Origin: Alkaliphilus transvaalensis ATCC 700919
GTDB taxonomy: Bacteria; Bacillota; Clostridia; Peptostreptococcales; Natronincolaceae
NCBI RefSeq assembly: GCF_000621485.1
Contig: NZ_JHYF01000003.1
Span: forward strand, 124,001 to 188,000
DNA: 64,000 nt
Direction of reading: 5' to 3'
Below are positions 53,919 through 63,496 of this stretch, in pieces. The notes beneath the pieces were generated by a model. That model had not been told where the DNA came from. It did no database searches and saw nothing but the letters and a program-made list of their open reading frames with translations. The position numbers were made by a program, and so were the translations under genes. Each line of letters begins with the position of its first letter. Within the stretch, counting starts at the first letter, position 1.

Positions 53919-54755
53919 ATGTATCAATTAAATAAAGAAGAATACCATAAAATTCAACATTTGATTAAAGATGTTGATCCAGATTGCAGTTTTGCTTACA
54001 GCGTTGCTCTTAATGGCAATCCAGGTAGAATTTATGTTGATAATCTTTTAGACCCTAAAGCCTGTATTATAGCTGGGGCAGGGGGCGTATATTTAGTGGC
54101 CGGTAGTGAAAGGGAGGAAGATTTTAATTATAATTTGGTAGAATTTCTAAAAGATAAGGTAAACCACATTAAGTATTATGATTTGTTTGCTACATCTGAA
54201 AGGTGGGTTAAACTATTAGCCAAGAGACTAGAAAAAGACTCTATTCCCTTACCTCGTACAACCTATACATATCAACAAGCTGTTCCGCCAATGTTTCATC
54301 GAGATATTACATTAGAAGAAGGATATCATCTAAAAAGAATGGATGAAGCTTTATTTCATCAATTTAATAAAGAAATGTATTCTATCTATCAAGACACATG
54401 GGGAACTGTCGAAAACTTTATAGAAAAGGGTATTGCCTACGCTATACTACATAAAGATGAAATTGCCAGTGTATGCTTTGCCTGTAGTAGTGGTGGAGGC
54501 TATACTGAAATAGGGGTATTAACAAACAAAAAATATCAACAAAGGGGTTATGCATTAATCGTGTGTAGTGCCTTTATAGAAGAGTGTCTAGAAAAAAAGA
54601 TGGTGGCAGTTTGGAATTGTGGTAAAGGGAATCAGCCTTCAGAACAATTAGCCCAAAAGTTAGGTTTCACCTTTGTAAAATATTCTGATTTAATCTTTTG
54701 GCATTCCGATAGAGCCATTATCGAATCTTATTTAGATGGCACTAATTTTTTATAA
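53919..54755 (+). CDS. Two-part GNAT acetyltransferase
   Basis: 278 residues. The first half (to about 130) is a degenerate GNAT-like domain (YVDNLLDPKACIIAGAGGVYLVAG). The second half is a recognisable GNAT fold with IASVCFACSSGGGYTEIGVLTNKKYQQRGYALIVCSAFIEEC, where QRGYA is the acetyl-CoA loop, and a final KLGFTFVKYSDLIFWH. This architecture fits the GNAT acetyltransferase family PF12746. The substrate is unknown. AAGGGGG precedes the ATG. Confidence 0.8.
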   Translation: MYQLNKEEYHKIQHLIKDVDPDCSFAYSVALNGNPGRIYVDNLLDPKACIIAGAGGVYLVAGSEREEDFNYNLVEFLKDKVNHIKYYDLFATSERWVKLLAKRLEKDSIPLPRTTYTYQQAVPPMFHRDITLEEGYHLKRMDEALFHQFNKEMYSIYQDTWGTVENFIEKGIAYAILHKDEIASVCFACSSGGGYTEIGVLTNKKYQQRGYALIVCSAFIEECLEKKMVAVWNCGKGNQPSEQLAQKLGFTFVKYSDLIFWHSDRAIIESYLDGTNFL

Positions 54756-54899
54756 TAAATAGGGAAATTCTACGGGAAACTCACTTTCAAATTCTAAAAA
54801 AACAACTTTACCTAATAAGTTTCAACATAAAAAGCTAACCAGTTAACGATGAAATTCTGATAGTATTATTCCTTAGAGTTAAGGAAAAGGGGTGAGCGT

Positions 54900-55367
54900 A
54901 TGAAGATCAGATTAGCAAAGGGGCATCATGACCTAGAAATAGTGGTTAATTTGTTAAATGAAGTAACTGAAATGCTCCTTAAAAAAGGAATTAAGCAGTG
55001 GGAACACCCATGGGATGCCACAGAAATAGAAGTTGATATAAATACCAATAGATTATATGTTGTAGAAGTTGATGGAGAGGTGGCCTGTTCCTTCTCCATT
55101 AAGAAAATAGATCAGTTAAATTCCTTGACTATAAAAGAAGGACTATATTTATACCGAATTGCAGTATTACCAAAACTTCAAGGAAAAGATTATGGAGGCA
55201 AAATTATAGATTTTTCCATTTGTTTGGCTAGGGAAGGAAACTTGTCATTATACTTGGATTGTTGGGCAGGTAATGAAAAGTTGAAGAATTTTTATTCATG
55301 TTCTGGATTAGCATATTTAGGGGACTATCCCGAAGAAGATTATATGATTAGTATTTTTAAAGGCTAA
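54900..55367 (+). CDS. GNAT acetyltransferase
   Basis: 155 residues. YLYRIAVLPKLQGKDYGGKIIDFSICLAR holds the acetyl-CoA motif (QGKDYG), and LDCWAGNEKLKNFYSCSGL is the usual C-terminal part. The MLLKKGIKQWEHPWD stretch near residue 25 is common in clostridial and lactobacillar GNAT proteins of unknown substrate. AAGGGGTGAGCG lies before the ATG. A perfect terminator follows. Confidence 0.85.
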   Translation: MKIRLAKGHHDLEIVVNLLNEVTEMLLKKGIKQWEHPWDATEIEVDINTNRLYVVEVDGEVACSFSIKKIDQLNSLTIKEGLYLYRIAVLPKLQGKDYGGKIIDFSICLAREGNLSLYLDCWAGNEKLKNFYSCSGLAYLGDYPEEDYMISIFKG

Positions 55368-55384
55368 AATCATCAGAATTAAAG

Positions 55385-55422
55385 AAATACAAGGTCTTGT
55401 AGTTTGAGACCTTGTATTTTTT
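55385..55422. terminator. Terminator shared by converging genes
   Basis: AAATACAAGGTCT (55385-55397) pairs perfectly with AGACCTTGTATTT (55407-55419). T runs on the plus side and A residues on the other allow use by both the acetyltransferase and larE. Confidence 0.88.
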
Positions 55423-55452
55423 CTATTCGTTAAAGGTTTATGCAATTTTTTA

Positions 55453-56292
55453 TTAAGCTAAATTCTTAGCTTTATCTTCTTCACTTAAGACCTCATTCAT
55501 ACTACCAGTACGATACCCAAGAAGATCAACGGTAGCGTAATCAAATCCAATTTTTTTAAAGTAGGTTCCAATTTGATCCATTAGATCCGTATTAAAGAGT
55601 TTTATTCTTTCTTCCTTTGCAATTTCAATTCTTGCAATTTTTTCGTGATGACGAACCCGTATTTGTCTGAAACCTAAATCAAGTAAAAACTGTTCTGCTA
55701 ATTCCACCATTTTTAGTTTTGGTGCAGTAATTTCATGTCCATAGGGAAATCGAGAAGATAGGCAAGCAAAAGCAGGCTTATTCCATGTTGGGACACCCAG
55801 CTCTTTAGATAGCTGTCTAATATCATCCTTAGTTAAGCCAGCTTCCTTTAATGGACTTACAACTTTAAGTTCTTTAGCAGCGTGCATACCAGGTCTGAAG
55901 TCAGAGATATCATCAAAATTTGAGCCATCCAATACATGACTGATCCCATGCTCTTGGGCAACGTCACGAACCTTTGTAAATAACTCATGTTTACAATAAT
56001 AGCATCTATTAACTGGGTTTTGAGCAAAACCTTCAATATCCAACTCTTCTGAAACAATTACAACATGTTTTACGCCAAATTCCTTTGCATATTGTGTTGC
56101 CTCATTAAATTCCCTTTCAGGATAGGTAGAAGAGCGAGCTGTAACAGCAATCACATTTTTGCCTAAAACATCATGGGCAACCTTCAATAGAAAGGTGCTA
56201 TCTACACCGCCAGAAAAGGCGACTGCCCCACTGTTAAGGTTTTTTAAAATTTCCTTTAGCTTTAAATATTTATCTGCTAATTTATTAGACAT
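55453..56292 (-). CDS. larE: LarE-type ATP-dependent sulfur transferase
   Basis: 279 residues from the ATG at 56292 (MSNKLADKYL), which has AAGGGGGG 8 bp upstream; the frame is open further but without a site. The PP-loop FSGGVDSTFLLK binds ATP. LarE adds sulfur to the pyridinium-based nickel-pincer cofactor of lactate racemase. RCYYCKHELF gives two cysteines and PAFACLSSRFPYG a third, at the position of the sacrificial cysteine of the one-Cys type. A three-cysteine LarE may bind a 4Fe-4S cluster instead. No larA, larB or larC lies in the window. Confidence 0.85.
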   Translation of the reverse strand: MSNKLADKYLKLKEILKNLNSGAVAFSGGVDSTFLLKVAHDVLGKNVIAVTARSSTYPEREFNEATQYAKEFGVKHVVIVSEELDIEGFAQNPVNRCYYCKHELFTKVRDVAQEHGISHVLDGSNFDDISDFRPGMHAAKELKVVSPLKEAGLTKDDIRQLSKELGVPTWNKPAFACLSSRFPYGHEITAPKLKMVELAEQFLLDLGFRQIRVRHHEKIARIEIAKEERIKLFNTDLMDQIGTYFKKIGFDYATVDLLGYRTGSMNEVLSEEDKAKNLA

Positions 56293-56672
56293 AGACCTAA
56301 CCCCCCTTATATCATCAAATAAATATGTAGAATGGTAATAGCTTATCATATTTTGAAAGTTTATTCAATTAGTCTAAGGTCATTCTGGGCTTATGATAAA
56401 AAATAGAATGGAAAAGTATAAAAACACATAAAATCATGTAAATGTTACATAAATTTAAACAACTGTTTAATATTTATACATTGCAATATAGATTGGTAAT
56501 TGATAAAATACATAAATATTGTATAAATATAATACCGGTAGTTATGTTTATAAAAAAAGATTGCTTCTAAAACAAAATGGTAGTAGTTAATTTTATAAGT
56601 ATCTGTAATTATTTGTACTATTACCATAAAATACTCAATAGGATTTAAGAAAGAAAAAAAGGGGGACAAAAA
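56293..56672. promoter_or_regulatory. Divergent upstream region of larE and the YfcC-like gene
   Basis: No gene is visible in this AT-rich 380-bp gap. TATAAT at 56528-56533 may be the -10 of the transporter gene. Just before it, ACATAAATATTGTATAAAT has the look of an imperfect AT-rich operator (ArgR-like boxes are of this type), but I cannot assign it. GGGGGA precedes the transporter ATG. Confidence 0.3.
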
Positions 56673-58085
56673 ATGGTTGGAAAAATAAACTCTAAAAAAG
56701 GCATTAAGATACCACATACCTATGTTATTATCTTTTCAATTTTATTACTGGTTTCATTGGCAACATATTTAATACCAGCTGGAGAATATGAAAGAGCAGA
56801 AAATGCCAGCGGTAGAACTGTAGTTGTAGAAGACTCCTACCATCGTGTAGAAAGTAATCCACAAGGAATAATAAAAGTACTTCAGGCGCCTTTAAGGGGT
56901 ATTCGTGAAACATCAGAAATTATTGGATTTATTTTAATTATAGGGGGAGCTTTTGCTATCGTTCAAAAAACGAAAGCCATAGACTCTGGTCTAATAAAGG
57001 CAACTAGCCATTTAAAAGGAAAAGAAATCATTATTATACCTACTGTAATGTTATTATTCTCTTTAGGTGGCGCAGTATTTGGAATGTCGGAAGAAACAAT
57101 TCCTTTTGTAGCAATATTTGTACCCTTAGCCCTAGCATTAGGTTATGATACGATAACGGGAATTGCAATGTCCTATATGGCGGCACAAATTGGTTTTGCT
57201 GCAGCTTTTATGAATCCCTTTACAATTGGGATCGCCCAAGGAATTGCAGAGTTACCCCCTATGTCAGGAATGGGTTATCGATTATTTGTTTGGGTAGTGG
57301 CAACCTTGTTTGGAATTGCTTATGTGATGATTTATGCTTCTAAGATTAAGAAGAATCCAGAATTAAGTATTACCTATGATCACGACTTAAATAGGAGAAA
57401 AGAACTTAGGGAAGATGGAGCAATAAATAATAATTTTACGAGTAAACATGCTTTAGTACTAATAACTTTTTTTATAGGGATGGTTACTTTAATTTGGGGA
57501 GTTATTGTCCATGAGTGGTACATTAGTGAAATTGCAGCTTTATTTGTAGCAATAGGGATAATAGCTGGGTTTATCGGTGGATTAAAGGCAGGGGAAATTG
57601 CAAACTCCTTTATTGATGGGGCAAAGGATCTTGTAAGTGCCGCATTAATGGTAGGTTTAGCGAGAGGTGCTTTAATTCTAGCTACTGATGGAAGAATTAT
57701 AGATACAATGCTAGCTAGTGTAGCAGGGGTAGTTGGTAGTGTTCCTAGTTTAATTTCAGCATATTTAATGTTCTTTATTCAAACCATTATTAATTTCTTC
57801 GTACCATCTGGAAGCGGGCAGGCTGCTTTAACTATGCCAATTATGGCACCATTAGGAGAGTTGGTAGGAATTACGAGACAAACAACTGTACTGGCATACC
57901 AATTTGGTGATGGCTTTACAAATATGATTATTCCCACATCTGGCGTTTTGATGGGAGCTTTAGGGATGGCAAAAATCTCTTGGGATCAATGGGCGAAATG
58001 GATGATTAAGCTTCAGATTCTTTTCATTATTTTAGGCTGTCTATTATTAACACCAGCTGTTTTAATGCATCTAGGACCCTTTTAA
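56673..58085 (+). CDS. YfcC/DcuC-superfamily membrane transporter
   Basis: 470 residues with about 12-13 membrane segments. Features of the YfcC group (PF03606) are IPHTYVIIFSILLLVSLATYLIPAGEYER at the N terminus, GMSEETIPFVAIFVPLALALGYD, and NFFVPSGSGQAALTMPIMAPLG in the second half. Members include C4-dicarboxylate carriers and basic amino acid antiporters; the substrate here is not known. Two genes downstream on the same strand is a PLP amino acid decarboxylase, so an amino acid substrate is a reasonable guess. A very strong terminator follows. Confidence 0.85.
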   Translation: MVGKINSKKGIKIPHTYVIIFSILLLVSLATYLIPAGEYERAENASGRTVVVEDSYHRVESNPQGIIKVLQAPLRGIRETSEIIGFILIIGGAFAIVQKTKAIDSGLIKATSHLKGKEIIIIPTVMLLFSLGGAVFGMSEETIPFVAIFVPLALALGYDTITGIAMSYMAAQIGFAAAFMNPFTIGIAQGIAELPPMSGMGYRLFVWVVATLFGIAYVMIYASKIKKNPELSITYDHDLNRRKELREDGAINNNFTSKHALVLITFFIGMVTLIWGVIVHEWYISEIAALFVAIGIIAGFIGGLKAGEIANSFIDGAKDLVSAALMVGLARGALILATDGRIIDTMLASVAGVVGSVPSLISAYLMFFIQTIINFFVPSGSGQAALTMPIMAPLGELVGITRQTTVLAYQFGDGFTNMIIPTSGVLMGALGMAKISWDQWAKWMIKLQILFIILGCLLLTPAVLMHLGPF

Positions 58086-58170
58086 AGATAAATATAAATA
58101 GTTAAAAAAAATATTTAAAAAAGGGGCTATCTTAAATTCAAAAAAAAAAATTTGGAGCTAAGTTGATATG

Positions 58171-58232
58171 ATACTTCCAAAGTAGACATTGTAATTAACT
58201 AAAATTACATTATCTACTTGGAAGTATTTTTT
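58171..58232 (+). terminator. Very strong intrinsic terminator
   Basis: A near-perfect stem of about 25 bp: the arm from 58171 (ATACTTCCAAAGTAGAC...) pairs with the arm ending ...TCTACTTGGAAGTAT at 58227, then six T. The remaining bases to 58557 are AT-rich with no gene seen. Confidence 0.9.
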
Positions 58233-58557
58233 ATTGTGTTGACAGAAATCAATAGGACTATTTGCTTAATATTACTTTTACTTTCTAGTAAAAAAGTTGT
58301 AAATAGTTGCGAATTATCAATATAATATAAAAACATTGAAATAATTAGTAACATTATGTATTATTATAGTAGATATAGTATTTTTTTGTCGATGTTGGAT
58401 AAATAAAGCAGTTTGTCATCTTTCAATTAACGTTTAAATGATTATTTAGTTTAACTTAACGAGGTAGGAAACACTTAGATTTTTAAGTAAAGTGGTTGAA
58501 ATATTTAATATATTTTACAAAATACTGTTAAAGAATAATCAGAATGAGGTGAAGAAA

Positions 58558-59892
58558 TTGTTCAAAGTTCTAATTGGTGGAAAAGGTAAGAAAGATTTAG
58601 AAAGCATTATTCATGGTAAAAATGATCGATTAAAGGAGCTTATTGATCAGACTTCTGACATGGTAGTTGATACTAATCAGATGGCCTATAAGGTGAAGGT
58701 GATTTTAGAGGAAACCGAAGAAATTTCAAAAAGTCAGTCGGAATCTATTAATGAGTTAGCAGAAAGTACTAAATTATTAGCACAAGATTCAGAAGATGTC
58801 GCCCTAAAGATAACACAGCTTTCGGATGTTGTTTCGGGGGCTTCAGAAAAGTGTAAGGATGCCAATGATAAAACCCTACATATGGTAGAGATCTCCCGAC
58901 AAGGAAAGGGATCGATGGAAAATACTGCTGAAAATGTTAATTCAGTAATTAAGTCAATTAGTCAATTGTCAAACACTGTAGCAGAAGCGGGAAGTTCAGC
59001 TTCCGAAATCAAATCAATTATTCAAGTAATTGATGATATCGCTTCCCAAACCAATTTATTGGCTTTAAATGCTTCTATAGAAGCCGCTAGGGCAGGAGAA
59101 CATGGTAGGGGGTTTGCGGTAGTAGCAGAAGAAATTAGGAAGTTGGCAGAAAGTGTTACTGGTGCAACAAAAAATATAGCTGATCTTCTTTTGAATGTAG
59201 AGAATGTTGTTAATCAAGCCGTTAGTCAAACCGAAGAAAATAAAGAGAGCATTTTTCTAGTTAAAGAATCCGTTAGTGAAACAGATAAAATATTTGAGAA
59301 CATGCTTACAGCAGTAAACAATGTACAACTGGACATTAAGGATATTGTAAATGATATGGAGTCCACCAGTAGATTTGCTCAGGAAATTGCCAGTGTTACT
59401 CAAGAACAATTGGCTGCTTCCGAAGAAATTTGTGCAGCAGCAGAAAATGTTAAGGATTCCACCATTAGCACTTTAGAAAATAACAAAAACATATTAACCA
59501 ATATAGATGATCTATTTAGAAGCACCAATCATATTGGAAGACGAATTGTTCTAGAGACAGGTAAAAATGGTGAAATTGGATATTTTTCTTATAGGCATGA
59601 TGCGGAAGGAAAATTTGAATTCGTTACAAAATCTGTAGAAGGACTTTTAGGCTATACAACAGAGGAGCTAATGAAAGATTTTCAATTGTTCCTTACAGAC
59701 CATGCAGTAAATAATCAGGTAGATGAATATACAAGCTTATCATTACAAGGGATTCAACAACCAAAATATCATGCAGAATTTAAACAGAAAGATGGTGTTA
59801 AATGTATGAGTGAGGTAACGGAAGTACCAGTGTTTGATGAAAAAGGCAATGTTATAGCAGTAGAAGGTCTTGTAAAAATGCTAAAGGATTAA
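58558..59892 (+). CDS. Soluble methyl-accepting chemotaxis-type receptor with C-terminal PAS domain
   Basis: 444 residues from the TTG at 58558, which has GAGGTG 6 bp upstream; an open frame continues to a GTG at 58492 without a good site. No membrane segment is seen. The first 300 residues form a helical receptor bundle whose signalling tip, [42 protein letters not shown], is the canonical CheA/CheW contact. Residues from about 330 form a PAS-like domain ([28 protein letters not shown]). It should be a cytoplasmic sensor for a small molecule or redox signal. The PAS domain at the C-terminal end is the less common order. Confidence 0.87.
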   Translation: MFKVLIGGKGKKDLESIIHGKNDRLKELIDQTSDMVVDTNQMAYKVKVILEETEEISKSQSESINELAESTKLLAQDSEDVALKITQLSDVVSGASEKCKDANDKTLHMVEISRQGKGSMENTAENVNSVIKSISQLSNTVAEAGSSASEIKSIIQVIDDIASQTNLLALNASIEAARAGEHGRGFAVVAEEIRKLAESVTGATKNIADLLLNVENVVNQAVSQTEENKESIFLVKESVSETDKIFENMLTAVNNVQLDIKDIVNDMESTSRFAQEIASVTQEQLAASEEICAAAENVKDSTISTLENNKNILTNIDDLFRSTNHIGRRIVLETGKNGEIGYFSYRHDAEGKFEFVTKSVEGLLGYTTEELMKDFQLFLTDHAVNNQVDEYTSLSLQGIQQPKYHAEFKQKDGVKCMSEVTEVPVFDEKGNVIAVEGLVKMLKD

Positions 59893-59940
59893 AAAACTCA
59901 GGGATAGATAATCGTTAAAACATATATTATATATATCTAT

Positions 59941-60026
59941 TGGAGGAAATTGTATAATATCTTTAGTTATGAATTTATATTCACTTTCTATTAAAAAACT
60001 AAAATAATTATACAATTTCTTTATTT
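59941..60026. repeat. Short inverted-repeat element related to the MITE-like family
   Basis: GAAATTGTATAAT (59946-59958) and ATTATACAATTTC (60007-60019) are exact reverse complements. The preceding GGAG, the ending TTTCTTTATT and the inner GAATTTATATTC resemble the ends and inner part of the 37325 element. It lies between the chemotaxis receptor and the decarboxylase. Confidence 0.65.
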
Positions 60027-60099
60027 AAATTAGAAAGAGAAAAAATAACGGGGGTATGTCACTATATTGTTTTGCATAATACTAGAGGGGGAATGACAG

Positions 60100-61728
60100 T
60101 TGAAACAGAATTATATGAAAGGACTAAACTATGATGATTTTGTCCTAACTTCAGAAGGACTTAAGGAGGAGGATCGTTCAAAGGCGATCAAAAACTTACA
60201 AGATTATCTTAAAGAGCAAAAGGGGCGTTTTTTAGGTTATCAGGTAAACCATAATATGACATATGATGAAGATCTTAAGCCCTTTTTGAATATGCACATT
60301 AATAATGTAGGAGATCCTTTTATTGAGAGCAATTATACCATGAGCAGTAAAGCGATGGAGAAGGCCGTCTTAGATTATTATGCAAAATTATGGAATGGGA
60401 TAACTCCCCACGATAAAGAGAACCCAGAATCCTACTGGGGATATACCTTGTCTATGGGAAGTACAGAAGGAAATGTCTATGCTATATGGAATGCTAGAGA
60501 CTATTTAAGTGGTAAGGAATTATTAATAGATGAATCAAAAGGTAATTCAAACAAAGTATTTAACCCATCAAACTTATCAAAGAATCTAGCAACAAATAAT
60601 GAAAATACCTATACACCTATTGCTTTCTATTCACAAGATACCCATTATTCAATTAAAAAAGCTATGAGGGTACTAAGTTTTGAAACTTTTTATGAAATAG
60701 GAAGCAGTAAATATCATTGTCCACTAAGGTTTCCAGAAGATTATCCTAGTGGTTATTCTAAAGGAAATTTAGGAGAAGGGGGATGGCCATTAGAAGTTCC
60801 TTCTAACCATGATGGGAGCATTCATATTCCTTCTTTAACTAAATTAATAGATTTTTTTACGGGTAAAGGATATCCAGTGTTTGTGTGTTTCAACTACGGG
60901 ACTACTTTTAAAGGAGCCTATGATCAAGTTGAGAAGGCTGTTAATGCCCTTGTACCCATCTTAAAAAAGAACAAAATGTACGAAAGAGAGATACCATATA
61001 AAGAGAAATCTTGTCATGGAACAGTTATACGTAACGGATTTTGGTTTCATGTAGATGGTGCTTTGGGGGCAGCTTATATGCCCTATATTGAAAAATCAGT
61101 GAAGGAAGGGAAACTTTCCCTACCAGAAGGTTACGATTTTCCAAAGTTTGACTTTCGTATACCAGAGGTTAATTCTATTGTTATGAGTATTCATAAATGG
61201 GTAGGAGCACCCTTTTCTTGTGGACTATTAATGACAAAAACGAAATATCAATTATTGCCACCGGCGAATCCAATGTATATCGGTTCTCCAGATACAACCT
61301 TTGCTGGTTCAAGAAATGGGTTAGCACCAATAGTACTGTGGAATTTTCTGGCCAAACATTCAGAGGAAAAATTAAAGGAAATGGCACTAAAAACAGAAAA
61401 GATTGCCCAATATGCAGAAAGAAGACTTAAAGAGCTTGAAAAAGTTTTACAAATAGACTTATGGGTGGAAAGAAGTCCGTTAGCCCTAACAGTCCGCTTT
61501 AGAAAACCAAATGATCAAGTTATATTTTCTAATACCCTATCTTGTGAAACTGTATTTGTTGGCGAAGAGAAGCGAGACTATGCCCATGTATATGCTATGG
61601 AACATGTAACAGAAGAAATGATTGACTTATTAATAGAAGACTTAAGGGATTCAGACGCATATCAAGAATTTAATGATTCACCTTTAGAGGTGGAAATTCA
61701 TCCTATGGAAAATTGTTTAGGGAGTTAA
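60100..61728 (+). CDS. Group II PLP-dependent amino acid decarboxylase
   Basis: 542 residues from the TTG at 60100, with GAGGGGG 8 bp upstream; the ATG at 60115 is too far from it. The PLP lysine is K366 in SIHKWVGAPFSCG. D319 in FHVDGALGAAY contacts the pyridine nitrogen, SMGSTEGNVY binds phosphate, and SQDTHYSIKKAMRVL holds the His that stacks on the cofactor. This is the pattern of group II decarboxylases such as histidine and glutamate/aspartate types. I cannot tell which amino acid is used. It could work with the YfcC-like transporter as an acid- or amine-generating pair. Confidence 0.88.
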   Translation: MKQNYMKGLNYDDFVLTSEGLKEEDRSKAIKNLQDYLKEQKGRFLGYQVNHNMTYDEDLKPFLNMHINNVGDPFIESNYTMSSKAMEKAVLDYYAKLWNGITPHDKENPESYWGYTLSMGSTEGNVYAIWNARDYLSGKELLIDESKGNSNKVFNPSNLSKNLATNNENTYTPIAFYSQDTHYSIKKAMRVLSFETFYEIGSSKYHCPLRFPEDYPSGYSKGNLGEGGWPLEVPSNHDGSIHIPSLTKLIDFFTGKGYPVFVCFNYGTTFKGAYDQVEKAVNALVPILKKNKMYEREIPYKEKSCHGTVIRNGFWFHVDGALGAAYMPYIEKSVKEGKLSLPEGYDFPKFDFRIPEVNSIVMSIHKWVGAPFSCGLLMTKTKYQLLPPANPMYIGSPDTTFAGSRNGLAPIVLWNFLAKHSEEKLKEMALKTEKIAQYAERRLKELEKVLQIDLWVERSPLALTVRFRKPNDQVIFSNTLSCETVFVGEEKRDYAHVYAMEHVTEEMIDLLIEDLRDSDAYQEFNDSPLEVEIHPMENCLGS

Positions 61729-61748
61729 TATAACTGAAACAGTAGACT

Positions 61749-61783
61749 AGGATCTCTATGAATCTGTATAGGGATCCTTTTTA
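61749..61783 (+). terminator. Intrinsic terminator after the decarboxylase
   Basis: AGGATC (61749-61754) pairs with GATCCT (61773-61778), CTAT with ATAG inside, then TTTTT. Confidence 0.8.
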
Positions 61784-61907
61784 TGCCATTAGGGCTATTT
61801 TAAATATTCTGTATAACTAATAACTTGTTTATATAAGCATAGCCTAGTATAATAGGACTATATTAACAAGAATAGATTATTTCTCTACTGAGGAAAAGGA
61901 TGATAGG

Positions 61908-62810
61908 ATGACGATTAAGTATATAGAAAGAAAAACTGGAGAAGAAGTAACAGAAATTGTAGCTGGAGGTAAGGTTTTAAGGTGGACCTATGAAACGAAA
62001 CCAGGGCGTTTTTTGTTAGAAACCATTATGAAACGAAAATTATTTACAAAAATATTTGGAATAGTGATGGATACAACCTTTAGTAAAAAAAGGATACAGC
62101 CTTTTGTTAGGGATCTGGCTATAGATTTATCGGAGGCTCAAAAGGAGAAAATTGAAGATTATCAGAACTTTAATGATTTTTTCGCTCGACATTTAAAACA
62201 AGAAGCTAGACCAGTCTGTTCAAAGGTGGATACCTTAGCTAGTCCAGCAGATGGACGCATTTTTGCCTATGAAAATATCGATATTAATAAAATTGTCCAA
62301 GTTAAAGGGTCCCATTTTTCCTTAATGGAATTGATTGGGGATCAACAATTGGCGTTAGAATATGAGGGTGGTATTTGTATTATTGTGAGGTTAGCACCAG
62401 TAGATTATCATCGTTTTCATTTTCCGGCTAAGGGGATTCCCAAAGTTGCAAAAAGAATAGAAGGACATTATTATTCTGTAAGTCCATATGCATTAAGAAG
62501 GATGACAGAAATCTATTGTAGGAATAAACGAGAAATTACTGAGTTAGAAACCGATCTTTTTGATAGGTTATTATTGGTAGAAGTGGGGGCCACCTGTGTT
62601 GGCAGTATTGTTCAAACCTATGAAGCTGATAAACCTGTAATTAAGGGTCAAGAAAAGGGTTATTTTAAATTCGGCGGATCTACTACCATTATATTTATTA
62701 AAAAGAATATTGTAAAAATAGATGAAGATATTATCAATAATACGGCAAAGGGGATCGAAACAAAGGTAAATATGGGGGAGTCAATTGGAAAAAAATTAAT
62801 TAATGATTAA
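61908..62810 (+). CDS. psd: Phosphatidylserine decarboxylase proenzyme
   Basis: 300 residues. It converts phosphatidylserine to phosphatidylethanolamine at the membrane, using a pyruvoyl group made by self-cleavage. FNDFFARHLKQEARPV, SPADGR, the catalytic His region APVDYHRFHFPAKG, and the cleavage motif FGGST near the C terminus (FKFGGSTTIIFI; Ser becomes pyruvoyl) are all present. The order and length match the clostridial type. AAGGATGATAGG lies before the ATG. pssA, the usual neighbour, is not seen. Confidence 0.93.
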   Translation: MTIKYIERKTGEEVTEIVAGGKVLRWTYETKPGRFLLETIMKRKLFTKIFGIVMDTTFSKKRIQPFVRDLAIDLSEAQKEKIEDYQNFNDFFARHLKQEARPVCSKVDTLASPADGRIFAYENIDINKIVQVKGSHFSLMELIGDQQLALEYEGGICIIVRLAPVDYHRFHFPAKGIPKVAKRIEGHYYSVSPYALRRMTEIYCRNKREITELETDLFDRLLLVEVGATCVGSIVQTYEADKPVIKGQEKGYFKFGGSTTIIFIKKNIVKIDEDIINNTAKGIETKVNMGESIGKKLIND

Positions 62811-62886
62811 AGGGAGTATTAAAGTCAATAAAGGATAAGTGGCTAGGACATGATTTTAATATAAAGCAGAATAAAGAAAAGAATAA

Positions 62887-62915
62887 AAAGGACGACATTG
62901 TATTTGTCGTCCTTT
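62887..62915. terminator. Terminator shared by psd and rubrerythrin
   Basis: AAAGGACGACA (62887-62897) pairs perfectly with TGTCGTCCTTT (62905-62915). It lies between two converging genes. Confidence 0.85.
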
Positions 62916-62938
62916 AAATATGTATTAGTCCTTATAAA

Positions 62939-63496
62939 CTATTTTTCTGTAGTAAAAGTTGTAAACATCTCTACTTTAACCTTGCATACAGGACAATTGT
63001 CTTCTAATGCACCAGTTAAAGTATAACCACAGACATCACAGACATGAACCGTATCTTCTTGGAAATCTACTTTAGAATCAACCGCTTCTTTAGCCTTTGC
63101 AAATAATTCAGCATGGGTTTTCTCAGCTTCTATAGCATAGTGGAAAGATCTCATGCTTCCCTTTTCGTTTTGTAACTCTGCAACAGCCATAAAAGCAGGG
63201 TACATTTGTTCAACTTCGTAGTTTTCGCCATCAATAGCACCTTGAAGATTTTCAGAAGTAGTAGTCATTCCAAAACCTGCTCCTGCTGTTACTGAAGCTT
63301 CACCTACTTCGTTTTTTAATTCTCTGAAATGATTTGCTGCATGAACCTGCTCTGCATAAGCTACAGCTTGAAATAGGTTTCCTACGTTTGGATAACCTTC
63401 TTTAGTAGCAAAAGCTCCCCATTGTAAATATCTCATATGGGCCATACTTTCTCCACCAAAAGCAGATTTTAAATTAGTTGCTGTCATATCGTTCAT
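62939..63496 (-). CDS. rbr: Rubrerythrin
   Basis: 185 residues. A non-haem di-iron protein that reduces hydrogen peroxide in anaerobes. The ferritin-like domain has the iron-binding glutamates in GGESMAHMRYL, AEQVHAANHF, GENYEVEQMYPAF and EAEKTHAELF. The C-terminal rubredoxin-like domain has CDVC and CPVC. GGGAGG lies before the ATG. A palindrome sits just downstream of the presumed -10. Confidence 0.94.
   Translation of the reverse strand: MNDMTATNLKSAFGGESMAHMRYLQWGAFATKEGYPNVGNLFQAVAYAEQVHAANHFRELKNEVGEASVTAGAGFGMTTTSENLQGAIDGENYEVEQMYPAFMAVAELQNEKGSMRSFHYAIEAEKTHAELFAKAKEAVDSKVDFQEDTVHVCDVCGYTLTGALEDNCPVCKVKVEMFTTFTTEK

Noticed and set aside
56500-56535. ArgR operator before the YfcC-like gene
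   Set aside because: The AT-rich half-matches are no better than expected in such sequence; kept only as a remark.
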